Source: Alteromonas_E sp965248545 (GTDB lineage: Bacteria > Pseudomonadota > Gammaproteobacteria > Enterobacterales > Alteromonadaceae). From it: a DNA stretch of 64,000 nt. Both the position numbers and the translations under genes were made by a program. The notes beneath the pieces were generated by a model. The model saw only the letters and a program-made list of their open reading frames with translations, searched no databases and was not told where the DNA came from. Positions within the stretch are counted from its first letter, which is position 1. Each line of letters begins with the position of its first letter. The DNA lies in contig OZ252110.1 of assembly GCA_965248545.1 (NCBI GenBank), positions 1,798,001 through 1,862,000 of the forward strand, in the 5' to 3' direction. This document shows, piece by piece, positions 1 to 9,645 of this stretch.

Positions 1-176
1 AGAGCATTGTTGAAGGTGGTGGAATCGAGGTTTAAGACCCGCTGCACTTGGCCATTGAAACCGTTGCTATTTGTCTCCGGGTGCTTAACTGAGCTGCTTT
101 TGGAAGCCTGAACACTGGTACAAAACAATGTTGCCGCGACTAGCATTAAGCTAAAACCTTTTATAATCCTTTGCAT
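1..176 (-). CDS. Secreted protein of unknown function, N-terminal part only (runs off the window)
   Basis: The reverse strand from 176 opens with ATG and stays open for 58 codons to the window edge. The first 24 residues form a clear Sec signal peptide: charged MQRIIK, a hydrophobic core, then a VQA cleavage site followed by SKSSS. The mature start is polar and I do not recognise the family. It has about 230 bases of non-coding DNA before the divergent gene at 406. The reading frame and signal peptide are directly visible. The function is unknown because the body of the gene lies outside the window. Confidence 0.6.
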   Translation of the reverse strand, partial: MQRIIKGFSLMLVAATLFCTSVQASKSSSVKHPETNSNGFNGQVQRVLNLDSTTFNNA

Positions 177-405
177 ATTCAATCCTGTCTTATGAAGGAA
201 CGTATACCGTATGCGATAGGCAATAGCGAACGTAAAATTCGCTTGAGATTGACAATAACGGAGTGCCTTTACTTGCTCTACGTGGGTTGATTAGCGGAAG
301 TTCTCTCTCAGTGTTCAAGCTCCCACTATTGAGTCGCATGGATGTCACTTAAAATATTAGGGTATACTTGATGTACCGCGAAGACCATTTTATCGATAGG
401 GAAAT

Positions 406-786
406 ATGCACTTTCAGGCCCACGGCAATATAGATGTCACAATCGATAAGTTTTGCGTGATCGACAGACCGAATGCGGCATTCAATAAGGAAGGGATTGC
501 TGCATTGCATGCAGAGATTCGCGATCGAGTAAAAACAGCCAATTTAGCCAAATGGCGATTAATCGAGATTTTATCGGAAGACGCTTATCCAACCCATGAC
601 GCAGTAGACGACATTATTAACGCCTATGAACACTATGCGACACTGGGATGTACAGGTATTCACGTTGTATGCTCTGAATCTCAAAAGGCTGTGTTTTTAA
701 AAATTACACAGCAAATCAGTATATCAATCTTCTTTTACGCTTCTGAGCCCGAGGCATTAGAAGCCAACAGAGCTTTTCTAAACTGA
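406..786 (+). CDS. Small uncharacterised protein, possibly of the STAS/SpoIIAA-like fold
   Basis: This 126-residue soluble protein has no signal peptide or membrane segment. A GGGAAAT sequence just before the ATG can serve as ribosome binding site. The pattern of a short N-terminal beta region, FNKEGIAALH, a helix, WRLIEILSEDAYPTHDA, then a helix and a hydrophobic strand (GIHVVCS) resembles single-domain SpoIIAA/STAS-like proteins. It lacks an obvious phosphorylatable-serine motif that I could assign. A second small protein of similar general style lies at 40887. It stands alone between two opposite-strand genes, so context gives no role. The fold is inferred from pattern only. Confidence 0.55.
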   Translation: MHFQAHGNIDVTIDKFCVIDRPNAAFNKEGIAALHAEIRDRVKTANLAKWRLIEILSEDAYPTHDAVDDIINAYEHYATLGCTGIHVVCSESQKAVFLKITQQISISIFFYASEPEALEANRAFLN

Positions 787-812
787 ACATCATTGTTGGT
801 ATCTCGAGCACA

Positions 813-1415
813 TTATTCTAGTCTCGCTCCCATACTCAGCCCGACGATCACTGCAATGCCAAATACTACGTACGCAATGTTTTTAAAATAAAGTGCAACT
901 TTATAATAAGTATGCTCGTTGTCTCGTTTATCATAATGATCGACAACTTCAGCAATGAACATTACCGCTGCACATAGGATAGCTATGAACATTAACAGCG
1001 CAGATACCCCAGACAACACAATGCTGGTTCGTTTCGCAACCGGAACCCATAGTTCATCTATGTACAAACCATAACTGCCATATAAAATGATACTCAATGA
1101 CAGTAGCGCATTGGTGACTCTGTTCTTAAGTGGAATTTCGTTGGGAATGTAGTTGCCTTCTTTATCGTACTGTGGCTCCGGCGGGATACAGGTATATGTA
1201 GGTGTTTTTTCTTCTTCAGATTGCGGTTTATAGACGGATGCATAAGCGTTTTCAGTGAGCTGGAGACCGTCATTCGTTTGCTCAAGGAGGCCTTGGTCCT
1301 TCATGATGTCGGATAGTGCCTTGAATCTTTCTGGGAAACTTGATCGATCAATACTTTCGTATGCCTCAAGTAGCTCTACATGGGAATAATTATTGTAATC
1401 AGGACCATCAGTCAA
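813..1415 (-). CDS. Membrane protein of unknown function with cytoplasmic N-terminal domain
   Basis: This 200-residue protein has a soluble, acidic first half (about residues 1-95), with a motif ELLEAYESIDRSSFPERF that looks like a small helical domain. Three hydrophobic segments follow at roughly 100-118, 132-158 and 178-196. The start is TTG at 1415: GGAGA lies nine bases upstream and no in-frame ATG is nearby. The N-terminal pattern recurs in uncharacterised membrane proteins of marine gammaproteobacteria, as far as I recall, but no function is known to me. It is a single gene, convergent with the gene at 406. Confidence 0.5.
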   Translation of the reverse strand: MTDGPDYNNYSHVELLEAYESIDRSSFPERFKALSDIMKDQGLLEQTNDGLQLTENAYASVYKPQSEEEKTPTYTCIPPEPQYDKEGNYIPNEIPLKNRVTNALLSLSIILYGSYGLYIDELWVPVAKRTSIVLSGVSALLMFIAILCAAVMFIAEVVDHYDKRDNEHTYYKVALYFKNIAYVVFGIAVIVGLSMGARLE

Positions 1416-1593
1416 AGTGCGTTATCTCCATTAACATTTTTTAGAATTCCGTTTCAGACTCTTGTAGCGCGATTTAAAACCCGATGCATAATAACGCTAG
1501 TATTTTCTTAGGGTTCTTGAGCTAGTTGACTAACCAAAGGCCTTATTCGCAGCTTGTCAGCGTTCGACCTAGGCATAATAATCATTGGATGTG

Positions 1594-2208
1594 TTATTTC
1601 AGAAGGTGTTTATCAAACAAGTGGCCGAGTTTTTCGGTCTTCGTTTGCAAGTAATAGCGGTTGTCTTCGGTTAAGCCGTGGTCGATGGGTTTGCGCTCAA
1701 CAATATTGACGCCTAAATCTGCAAGTGCTTTTGCTTTGCGTGGATTGTTAGTCATTAGCACCACGTTTTTGACATTCAACGTCTCTAACATAAAGCCACA
1801 GATTGAGTACTCGCGCAGATCGGCGTCGAACCCAAGGTGAAGATTTGCTTCGACTGTATCTAGGCCGGTATCTTGCAGTTGATACGCTTTGATTTTATTC
1901 AAAAGTCCGATACCACGTCCTTCTTGGCGCAGATACAGCAACACACCTTTGCCGTGTTCAACGATGTTTTGCAATGCTCGCTCAAGTTGAAAACCGCAGT
2001 CGCAACGAGTACTAAACAGTGCGTCACCGGTGAGGCATTCAGAATGAATTCGAATCGGCACAGCTTCGTCTTCCTGCCAGTCGCCATAGGTTAACGCAAC
2101 GTGCTCTTGGCCACTTGGCTCAACAAATCCGTGAATACGAAACTCACCAAAGCGGGTGGGTAGCTTGGCGGCACTGACGTATTCAAATTGTGGATTTTCT
2201 TGGCTCAT
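1594..2208 (-). CDS. ribA: GTP cyclohydrolase II
   Basis: RibA opens the imidazole ring of GTP, releasing formate and pyrophosphate, to give 2,5-diamino-6-ribosylamino-pyrimidinone phosphate, the first step of riboflavin synthesis. The 204-residue length fits the monofunctional enzyme. The zinc-binding cysteines are visible at about C58, C69 and C71 (HSECLTGD...STRCDCG), the GTP-binding RQEGRGIGLL at 94-103, and the ADLREY active-site segment near 129-134. It stands alone here, not fused to RibB and not with other rib genes. I see no FMN riboswitch in the 74 bases upstream. Confidence 0.97.
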   Translation of the reverse strand: MSQENPQFEYVSAAKLPTRFGEFRIHGFVEPSGQEHVALTYGDWQEDEAVPIRIHSECLTGDALFSTRCDCGFQLERALQNIVEHGKGVLLYLRQEGRGIGLLNKIKAYQLQDTGLDTVEANLHLGFDADLREYSICGFMLETLNVKNVVLMTNNPRKAKALADLGVNIVERKPIDHGLTEDNRYYLQTKTEKLGHLFDKHLLK

Positions 2209-2282
2209 TCTGTTCTCAATCGTCTTTCGACGAGACTACTCTTAGACGGCAAATATAGGGGCGAATTGAGATAACACAAGTA

Positions 2283-5219
2283 TTATTCGCCGAAAGCCTT
2301 ATAGGCAGAGAGTGGTTCAGGAACAGCAATACCGTATCCTTGGGCGTAGTCGACACCCATTTTTCCGAGCTGGACCTTGATATCGCTATTTTCTACAAAC
2401 TCTGCCACAGTTTCCATCCCAATGGCCTTAGCGACGTCATTAATCGAGCGCACCATGGCCAAATCGATCGGATCAGAGAGTAAATCACGGACAAATGCGC
2501 CATCAATTTTGACGTATTGCACGGGCAGTTGTTTTAGGTAGCCGTAGGAAGAGAAGCCGCTGCCAAAATCGTCTAACGCGAAGGTACAACCCAATTGACG
2601 GAAAGTTTTTATAAACTCCAGAGTTTCTTCCATTTTGATAATCGCCATACCTTCGGTTATCTCAAAACAAATCTTTGAATAAGGCACGCCAAATTTTTCA
2701 AACGCGTTTAACACGAACAATTTGAAGTCGCGATCCGCCAGTGATTGTCCGCATAAGTTGATATTGCATTTTTCGAGTTCAGTGCAATGTGACGGATTGC
2801 TGTTTAGCCAATCGAAATAGTTGTGAATGACCCAGCGGTCAATTTTTGCACCTAGAGAGTATCGCTCTGCAGCAGGCAGAAATGCGCCCGGTGGCACCAG
2901 ACCTTGTTCTTCTGTTTGCATTCTAACAAGGATCTCATAACGGTGTCCTTCAGCGACTGAATGTAACGGCTGATAGTGCTGGTAGTACAAGCGAAAGTTA
3001 TCTTGTTCTAGTGCTTCGTTGATGTGGGCTAACCAATTAAGTTCATTTTCGTATCGTTTGGTACTTACGTCTTGAGAAGAGTAGCGATGAATTTGGTTTC
3101 TGCCTTGCTCTTTTGCAATGTAACAGGCAGCATCCGCCATACTCATCATGTGCTCGGGAGCATCGGTGTTGTCTGAGCGCTCGACAAGTCCAATACTGAT
3201 CCCCAGCGAAAACACCTTGTTTTCCCACATAAAGCGAAAATCCGACACAACGTTGAGCAGTTTGCTGGCGAGAACATAAGCTTCGTCTGTGTTCGTATTT
3301 GACATGAGTACGCCAAATTCGTCACCACCTAAACGCGACAAGAGGCCTTTCTCCCCTACGGCGTCATCGAGCAGGTGCGCTAGCTGTTGCAATAATGCAT
3401 CGCCAGCTTTGTGACCGCAGGTGTCGTTAACCACTTTGAACTGGTCCAAATCCATATACAAGATCGTTAAGGGTCGTTCGATAGAGAACTCATGGCTCAA
3501 GTGTTGTTGCAATTGACGCTCGAATTCGCGACGGTTGTATACACCAGTTAACGAGTCATGTGTTGCCAAGTATTCAAGGCTAATATTTGATTGTTTTCGC
3601 TCAGTTACATCAAATATCGAACCATACAAGAATGTTTCTTCTCCTTCTTCATGGAGCTGACATGACAACGAAAACCAGAATTCCGAGCCGTCTTTACGCA
3701 GGCCGCGAAATTCTCGGCCCAAGACGGTACGTTCACTACGCAACTCGCCAATCAATACATCTCTGTCACTGCCATCTGCGTAAAATTCGTCGGTCGATTG
3801 CACTGCACTTAACATATCCTCTTCTGAGTCATAGCCGAAGAGCTGCCACATGGCAGGGTTTACTGAGATTAAGATGCCTTCGGGTGTCGACGTGTATAAG
3901 CCTTCCGCAGAGTTTCTAAACAGCTGATAGAACTGTTTGAGACCGTCTATTCTTTTTTCCTGCTCCGATTGTTCAAAGCGCATAATCACTTTTTCATGGG
4001 ACTCGATGGCAACACCAATCGCGAGTATGCCCACCACGCACATCAATATAATCAGCACAGTTACGGCAGTATCGAGGCTGGCGCCATTGGAATAAAAATA
4101 CAGATTCATACTAGCCGCGAGCAAGATACTCAACCAACCTATCACGAATATATGGCTGGGACGGCTACTGAAGCGATTGCGATAGTGAATCGCCATAGCG
4201 CATTGCGCCGTCACACAAACACCGATGAAAACCATGTTTGCCGTGGAGCTTGTTTGAGCACTCAACAGGAATGGTGAGAACACCATAAGTATTGGTACTG
4301 AATAGGCGAAATAGCGCAATGGGCGTGGGCTGTTTACGAATAGCGAGCGGCTCACTTTTGCCATCATCAACATAAATGCAGCCAGTAAAATTGCACTTAA
4401 GCTAGAGGAATAGCCAGTGATGCCAGTAAATTGGCTAATAAACCCATGGATGTTGAGTACACCCAACATCATCACAAAACAAGCCAGTGAAAACCAAAAA
4501 CGAACGGGGCTGCGCAGCAGTGAGTAAGTAACCAAAAAATACAGGGTGAAAACCATCAAGGCGCCGACAAAAATGCCGAAAATTACCTGTTTGTCTTGCT
4601 CAATCGCAATCCAACGTTCGGCGTGCCAAATTTTGATTGGCATGAGTAGCGGAGCAGTGTCTTGGATGCGCAAATAAACTGACACTTCATCACCGGCTTC
4701 CAAGGTGAAAGGCAGAATAAAGTGACGATGTTTGATGGCGCGTAGGCCATAATCTCTGTCTGCGCCGGTTAAGTATGAGTGTGTAATACGCTCGAGATCA
4801 TCGAGGATAAACACGTCGACGATATCAAGTGAGTGCTCAGCAATGGTTAGGTAAAAGGTTTCTTTGCTCGGCAGGCTATTTTGAACGCGTGCCCGAATCC
4901 AAATTTTTTCGTCGGTATCGAGCGGCACAGTCGACCAAGTTTGTTCCCAGTCAGGGTAGTGAATGATTTCGCTCAATTGCCGGTCTAGGTCATCCCGCAT
5001 CGATTGCGAATTGTTGCCGACATCGATCACCTGCTCAATATTGCTGATATTGATTATCGGTTGGGTATTGGTTGCCCTGGCGTGAGAACTGCTAGCAATA
5101 TAAGCAAATATAAAAATCACAACGGAGAATGCAAATACAACCCCAAACATGCGCCTATTAGATTGGTGTAGCGGCTGAGTCAGTCGCTCTAGGGGTTTAG
5201 CAATCACTCTGTCTCCCAT
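2283..5219 (-). CDS. Membrane c-di-GMP enzyme: 7TMR-DISM sensor, PAS, GGDEF and EAL domains
   Basis: This 978-residue protein should make or break down the second messenger c-di-GMP in response to an extracytoplasmic signal. An N-terminal membrane segment (about 24-45) is followed by a periplasmic 7TMR-DISM extracellular domain (about 60-205), a seven-helix membrane block (about 210-420) and a PAS domain from about 430 (NSAEGLY...ILISVNPAMWQLFGY). A GGDEF domain has intact RLGGDEF near residue 631. The EAL domain has EILVRM near 761 in place of the usual EALLR, and LDDFGSGFSSY near 886. Both domains keep core residues, so either activity, or both, is possible. The ATG at 5219 is preceded closely by TATAAT and an (ATT)4 run; a later ATG at 5150 would remove the positive charges ahead of the first membrane helix, so I kept the longer form. 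Confidence 0.9.
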   Translation of the reverse strand: MGDRVIAKPLERLTQPLHQSNRRMFGVVFAFSVVIFIFAYIASSSHARATNTQPIINISNIEQVIDVGNNSQSMRDDLDRQLSEIIHYPDWEQTWSTVPLDTDEKIWIRARVQNSLPSKETFYLTIAEHSLDIVDVFILDDLERITHSYLTGADRDYGLRAIKHRHFILPFTLEAGDEVSVYLRIQDTAPLLMPIKIWHAERWIAIEQDKQVIFGIFVGALMVFTLYFLVTYSLLRSPVRFWFSLACFVMMLGVLNIHGFISQFTGITGYSSSLSAILLAAFMLMMAKVSRSLFVNSPRPLRYFAYSVPILMVFSPFLLSAQTSSTANMVFIGVCVTAQCAMAIHYRNRFSSRPSHIFVIGWLSILLAASMNLYFYSNGASLDTAVTVLIILMCVVGILAIGVAIESHEKVIMRFEQSEQEKRIDGLKQFYQLFRNSAEGLYTSTPEGILISVNPAMWQLFGYDSEEDMLSAVQSTDEFYADGSDRDVLIGELRSERTVLGREFRGLRKDGSEFWFSLSCQLHEEGEETFLYGSIFDVTERKQSNISLEYLATHDSLTGVYNRREFERQLQQHLSHEFSIERPLTILYMDLDQFKVVNDTCGHKAGDALLQQLAHLLDDAVGEKGLLSRLGGDEFGVLMSNTNTDEAYVLASKLLNVVSDFRFMWENKVFSLGISIGLVERSDNTDAPEHMMSMADAACYIAKEQGRNQIHRYSSQDVSTKRYENELNWLAHINEALEQDNFRLYYQHYQPLHSVAEGHRYEILVRMQTEEQGLVPPGAFLPAAERYSLGAKIDRWVIHNYFDWLNSNPSHCTELEKCNINLCGQSLADRDFKLFVLNAFEKFGVPYSKICFEITEGMAIIKMEETLEFIKTFRQLGCTFALDDFGSGFSSYGYLKQLPVQYVKIDGAFVRDLLSDPIDLAMVRSINDVAKAIGMETVAEFVENSDIKVQLGKMGVDYAQGYGIAVPEPLSAYKAFGE

Positions 5220-5254
5220 TGGGATTATTATTATTATAGTAGCCCTAGTTGCAT

Positions 5255-6697
5255 CTAACTGCTACAACTCAAGGCGATGCCTTTGCCACTCTCCGGTGGT
5301 GCAGATGCAAACATACCAGAATCGTGCTCAGGATCAAAAGGTGTTGATATTGCAGTAAATAATGCTTCACACATTGAAAAGTCATCGTGCTCTGCCGCAC
5401 TTATCGCTTGTTGCAAATGATGGTTGCGCGGGATCACCGCGGGATTAACAGTCGCCAGCGATGTAAAGTCGGTTTCACAGCGTTCAGTGAGCGGCAGATA
5501 TTGCTTTAACCAGTCCGAGGCGGCGGCTCGGTCGACAAAATGATCAATTATTTTCTCTGGGCTTTTCTGGGCATGTTGTAAAAGACGGAAACTCACAGTG
5601 TAATCGCGGCGCTGCGTTTTCAACATGGCTAACCATTGAGCTTGAATACTCAATGCTTGCTCATATTGTGGATGTTCTTCAGAAATGGCGCTTAATCCCA
5701 TCTTTTTCATTAGGGCTGCATGAAACAGGCGGGTGACCAGCGGCTGAAAGTGCTGTAGCGATGATGTCAATTGCTCAACGCTGAGGTAGGGTGTAAAGGC
5801 TTGAGCAAGGGCATTCAAATTCCAAAGCGCAATGCTCGGCTGTTGGTCAAAAGCATAACGGCCAGTGTGGTCACTGTGATTGCAAACGAAACTGGGTATA
5901 TAGTCATCTAGAAAGGCGTATGGACCATAGTCAAAGGTGATCCCGTGAATTGACATATTGTCAGTATTCATGACGCCGTGATTAAAACCAATTGCTTGCC
6001 AGTTTGCGATCATACTGGCGGTGTTGCTAACGATTTCATCAAACAGTGCCAAATATGGATTCTCTGCGTCAGCTTGTGTTTTGAACAAGTGAGTAAAGCA
6101 ATAATCAAACAAGCTCTGTAAGGCGTCTGGTTGTTGGGTGTGATGATAGTATTCGAAGTGGCCGAAACGAATGTGGCTTGGGCAGGTTCTGATCAGCATC
6201 GCGCCACGCTCGAGTTGTTCGCGCTGGACAGGGTCTTCACTGGTAAACAAGCAGAGCGCCCGCGACGTTGGGATCCCAAGCGCATGCATGGCCTCACTCA
6301 CCATGTATTCACGAATACTAGAGCGCAACACGGCACGTCCGTCGGCGTGGCGTGAGTAGGGAGTATCACCTGCACCTTTTAGATGTAAATCGTGTCTTAC
6401 GCCGTGTTGATCAACAATTTCTGCCAATAAATGCCCACGGCCATCACCTAAATGAGGGTTCCAGTGGCCAAACTGATGACCGCCGTATTTCTGTGCCACG
6501 GCTTTCTTTTGCCAGTCGCTATTAGGATCAAACAGGGCGGATTGCCAATTTTCAGGTTGCCAAAAGTGGGCAGGTATTTGTAGTTCGCTGGCCAACACAT
6601 CGTTGACCATTGCCAAACGTTGTTTGTATAAAGGTTTAACTTTTACTGATGACGTAAGCGCTTGCAATTCATCAGCATAGGTGTAGGTTAATTGCAT
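5255..6697 (-). CDS. selO: Protein adenylyltransferase SelO (YdiU family)
   Basis: SelO is a pseudokinase-fold enzyme that transfers AMP from ATP to Ser, Thr or Tyr of target proteins and is linked to oxidative stress. The 480 residues fit the bacterial YdiU length. Visible motifs are KYGGHQFGHWNPHLGDGRG (about 70-88), the nucleotide-binding lysine in LKGAGDTPYSR (about 106-116), and the catalytic GVMNTDNMSI (about 241-250) with FDYGPY just after. The C-terminus ends SCSS, the bacterial cysteine form of the redox motif that carries selenocysteine in animals. It is divergent from the cytochrome gene at 6736, with only 38 bases between starts. Confidence 0.96.
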   Translation of the reverse strand: MQLTYTYADELQALTSSVKVKPLYKQRLAMVNDVLASELQIPAHFWQPENWQSALFDPNSDWQKKAVAQKYGGHQFGHWNPHLGDGRGHLLAEIVDQHGVRHDLHLKGAGDTPYSRHADGRAVLRSSIREYMVSEAMHALGIPTSRALCLFTSEDPVQREQLERGAMLIRTCPSHIRFGHFEYYHHTQQPDALQSLFDYCFTHLFKTQADAENPYLALFDEIVSNTASMIANWQAIGFNHGVMNTDNMSIHGITFDYGPYAFLDDYIPSFVCNHSDHTGRYAFDQQPSIALWNLNALAQAFTPYLSVEQLTSSLQHFQPLVTRLFHAALMKKMGLSAISEEHPQYEQALSIQAQWLAMLKTQRRDYTVSFRLLQHAQKSPEKIIDHFVDRAAASDWLKQYLPLTERCETDFTSLATVNPAVIPRNHHLQQAISAAEHDDFSMCEALFTAISTPFDPEHDSGMFASAPPESGKGIALSCSS

Positions 6698-6735
6698 AGC
6701 TATCTGACGTTTAACGTTTTTTCTGGAGTAAGTGC

Positions 6736-7077
6736 ATGGTATCAGTACGGTCGAAAATAAGTATTAGATTGTTAGTCATTGGCTTCACGGGATTTTCGTG
6801 TTTGGTGAGCAATGCTTGGGCGGGCGATCCGGAAGCGGGTAAACAACGCGCCGTGGTTTGTGGCTCATGCCATGGGCAAAATGGTATGGCGATTATTCCA
6901 AATTATCCCAATTTAGCGGGTCAGAATGAGCTATATCTTATTGACGCAATGAAACAGTACCGGGATGGCTTGCGTCGCAACATGGTGATGTCTCCAATGG
7001 CCAAAGGTTTGAGTGATACCGATATCGAAAATCTAGCGGCCTATTACGCTACGATGAAACCCGTTGTAAAAGAGTAG
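6736..7077 (+). CDS. Periplasmic class I cytochrome c (c553-like)
   Basis: This 113-residue protein has a Sec signal peptide ending ...SNAWA before GDPEAGK, and one haem-binding CGSCH motif at about residues 42-46. The distal methionine ligand is probably in VMSPMAKGLSD, followed by the usual C-terminal helix DIENLAAYYATMK. Small cytochromes of this type carry electrons in the periplasm, for instance to terminal oxidases or reductases. It stands alone, divergent from selO, so the redox partner cannot be deduced. Covalent haem attachment would need the Ccm system, which is not in this window. Confidence 0.9.
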   Translation: MVSVRSKISIRLLVIGFTGFSCLVSNAWAGDPEAGKQRAVVCGSCHGQNGMAIIPNYPNLAGQNELYLIDAMKQYRDGLRRNMVMSPMAKGLSDTDIENLAAYYATMKPVVKE

Positions 7078-7147
7078 CGGTTTATATTTAAACCAAATTC
7101 AGTTTTGTGCTGTATGTAAGGCTATTACTGTAATTAAGAGCCCTGTT

Positions 7148-7813
7148 ATGCTAACTCTCCATCATCTTAATAATTCTCGCTCGCAAAGGATCCTGTGGAT
7201 GCTAGAAGAGTTGCAAGTTGATTACAGCGTCAAGCACTATAAACGTGACGCGCAGACGAACCTGGCGCCAGCACAATTAAAACTCGTTCACCCACTCGGA
7301 AAATCCCCCGTGATCACTGATAACGAAACTGCAGTAGCGGAATCAGGTGCGATCATAGAGTACATCGCCAAGCACTACGGTAAGCCTGACATACTGCCCC
7401 CGTTGAGCGATACCGAGCAACAAGAACAGTCGTTCTGGTTGCACTATTCTGAAGGGAGTTTTATGCCACCGCTAGTGACTAAAATGGTGCTAGACAAAGG
7501 GCGTGATAAAGCTAAACCGTTTTTCGTGAAGTATATTGTCGATAAGTTTGTTGATGCAGTATTGGCTGCTTATTTTGGTCCCAATATTCAGGCCAATATT
7601 GCGTTTGTGGAACGGCATTTAACCGGTCGTCAATGGTTTGTTGGCGACAAACTAAGTTGTGCCGACATTCAGATGAGTTTCCCGCTTGAGGCTATTGTCG
7701 CTAGACAAGGCAAAGACGCGTTTCCGGCGATCGCAGCCTTTGTTGAGAGGGTACATTCGCGACCTGCGTATCAAGCTGCCTTGAAAAAAGGCGGGTCGTA
7801 CGATTACGCTTAG
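7148..7813 (+). CDS. Glutathione S-transferase family protein
   Basis: The 221 residues show a thioredoxin-like N-terminal domain starting LTLHHLNNSRSQRILWMLEEL, with the SRS segment where the catalytic serine/tyrosine usually sits. The glutathione-binding ESGAIIEYI lies near 66-74, and an all-helical C-terminal domain contains GDKLSCADIQMSF. Such proteins conjugate glutathione to electrophiles or act as reductases; the substrate is unknown. Its stop codon overlaps the stop of recQ on the other strand by four bases (7810-7813), leaving no room for a terminator between them. Confidence 0.9.
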   Translation: MLTLHHLNNSRSQRILWMLEELQVDYSVKHYKRDAQTNLAPAQLKLVHPLGKSPVITDNETAVAESGAIIEYIAKHYGKPDILPPLSDTEQQEQSFWLHYSEGSFMPPLVTKMVLDKGRDKAKPFFVKYIVDKFVDAVLAAYFGPNIQANIAFVERHLTGRQWFVGDKLSCADIQMSFPLEAIVARQGKDAFPAIAAFVERVHSRPAYQAALKKGGSYDYA

Positions 7814-9645
7814 TGGAATTCGCTTTGACTATCGAGGTAGTCATTGATGACTTGCAAGAAAGCATCACCGTAGCGATCGAGCTTAGTTGCGCCAACCCCT
7901 GACACATTTAAAAATGTTCGCTTATTGGTGGGCAACTGGTTTGCCATATCTGCTAATGAGGCATCGCTGAAGACTACAAACGGCGGTACGCCGTCTTCAT
8001 CCGCAATTGATTTACGCAAGTGCTTGAGTTTTGCAAACAGCTGTTTGTCGTATTCCTTGACCGTGAATTTCTTGGCTTTGCCGGTGTTGAGGGTTAAACG
8101 AGGAATCGCCAGTTTTACTTCAGTCTGACCACGCAGGACCTGCTTGGCAGCTTCTGTTAGCTTCAAAGCAGCATTCTGAGTGATGTCGATCCGCATCAGG
8201 CCTTTGTGCACTAACTGGTTGATGATACTGTGCCAATAGGTGTCTGTTTCTGTTTTGCCGATACCGTAAGTAGACAGCTCGTGATGCTTATTTTCAGAAA
8301 TGCGCTTTAGAGACTTCCCGCGGATGACATCAATCAGGTATTGGGCGCCAACCGGTTGATTGATCCGCAGTACGCAAGATAATAGCTTTTGCGCGGTAAC
8401 CAAGCCGTCAAAATGCCGTGGCGGATCAAGGCAAATGTCACAGTTACCGCATTCAGTACCCGCGAATTCGTTGAAATAATTCAACAATACCTGACGACGA
8501 CAGGTTTGTGCCTCGGAAAAAGCCTCCATTGCCCTGAATTTCTGTAGCTCGATGCTCTCCCTCTCCGAGTTACCCATGCTGATCCATTCTCGAATTCTGG
8601 CACCGTCTTTTTCATCAAATAACAACAGTGCTTCTGATGGCATGCCGTCTCGACCCGCTCGACCTGTTTCTTGGTAGTAGGCTTCCACGCTTCTCGGAAC
8701 ATCGTGATGGATCACGTAACGAACGTTACTTTTGTTAATCCCCATACCAAAAGCCACCGTGGCAACAACAATATCAATGGCATCTGTTTGGAACTGACGC
8801 TGAACTCGTTGTCGCTCCTCATTGTCCATTCCAGCGTGGTATCCTGCGACTTTCAAGCCGGTGCGATGAAGTCGTTCACTGAGATCATCGACTTTGCGTC
8901 GACTGTTGCAATAGATAATACCGCTGCCGTCTTGTTGTTTGACATACGCGACAATTTGGTCGAACGCTTTATACTTAGGTAGCACATTGTAGCGAATGTT
9001 GGGGCGGTCAAAACTGGTTTTCAAGACTACCGGTTCTTGTAAACCTAGCTGGTGTTGGATATCCGCCTGGGTCGTCATATCTGCCGTTGCGGTCAACGCC
9101 ATAAATGGTATGTTTGGGAAGCGAGTTTTTAATTCACCTAGGCGACGATATTCTGGTCTGAAGTCGTGCCCCCAATGAGAAACACAGTGCGCCTCATCAA
9201 CCGCAATGGCCGCAATAGTTATTTGTTCGAGCCAGGCTACGAAGCGATTTTGCAATAGCCTTTCCGGCGCAACATACAAGATCGGTGTGGTTCCATTTTG
9301 TACATCTTGTGCGATTTGCTGAATTGCACTTTCTTCGAGGCTACTGTTAATAAAAGCGGCATTAATCCCGTTTTGTTTCAGTTGCTCTACCTGATCTTGC
9401 ATAAGGGCAATTAACGGCGAAACAACAATGGTTACCCCATTGAGCAGTAAGGCCGGTATTTGATAGCACAGTGATTTACCGCCGCCTGTTGGCATTAATA
9501 TCAGGCTGTCTTTGCCTGCTAATACGGCTTCGATCGCATGTTGTTGCCCTTGTCGAAATTGCGTATAACCAAACACGCGTTCGAGCACGCTAATGGGCGT
9601 GTCGGGCGAACTGATTGGATTATCGGTTTCAATAGCAAGTGGCAT
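7810..9645 (-). CDS. recQ: ATP-dependent DNA helicase RecQ
   Basis: RecQ unwinds DNA 3' to 5' and works in recombination and stalled-fork repair. The 611-residue protein has Walker A MPTGGGKS (51-58), the DEAH box (150-153) followed by CVSHWGHDFRPEYRRL, helicase motif VI QETGRAGRDG, and a zinc-binding cysteine cluster (CRRQ...CGNCDIC). A winged-helix segment follows, and a C-terminal HRDC domain runs over about the last 80 residues. All parts expected of a full-length RecQ are present. It stands alone on the minus strand and meets the GST gene tail to tail. Confidence 0.97.
   Translation of the reverse strand: MPLAIETDNPISSPDTPISVLERVFGYTQFRQGQQHAIEAVLAGKDSLILMPTGGGKSLCYQIPALLLNGVTIVVSPLIALMQDQVEQLKQNGINAAFINSSLEESAIQQIAQDVQNGTTPILYVAPERLLQNRFVAWLEQITIAAIAVDEAHCVSHWGHDFRPEYRRLGELKTRFPNIPFMALTATADMTTQADIQHQLGLQEPVVLKTSFDRPNIRYNVLPKYKAFDQIVAYVKQQDGSGIIYCNSRRKVDDLSERLHRTGLKVAGYHAGMDNEERQRVQRQFQTDAIDIVVATVAFGMGINKSNVRYVIHHDVPRSVEAYYQETGRAGRDGMPSEALLLFDEKDGARIREWISMGNSERESIELQKFRAMEAFSEAQTCRRQVLLNYFNEFAGTECGNCDICLDPPRHFDGLVTAQKLLSCVLRINQPVGAQYLIDVIRGKSLKRISENKHHELSTYGIGKTETDTYWHSIINQLVHKGLMRIDITQNAALKLTEAAKQVLRGQTEVKLAIPRLTLNTGKAKKFTVKEYDKQLFAKLKHLRKSIADEDGVPPFVVFSDASLADMANQLPTNKRTFLNVSGVGATKLDRYGDAFLQVINDYLDSQSEFH

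Noticed and set aside
2209..2282. FMN riboswitch upstream of ribA
   Set aside because: Only 74 bases are available before the next gene and none of the conserved RFN element sequences is visible.
3969..4277. Plus-strand frames of about 100 codons inside the GGDEF/EAL gene, and similar frames inside uvrA, uvrD, mshL and the RND gene
   Set aside because: They are antisense shadows of well-supported genes, with unlikely composition and no family resemblance.
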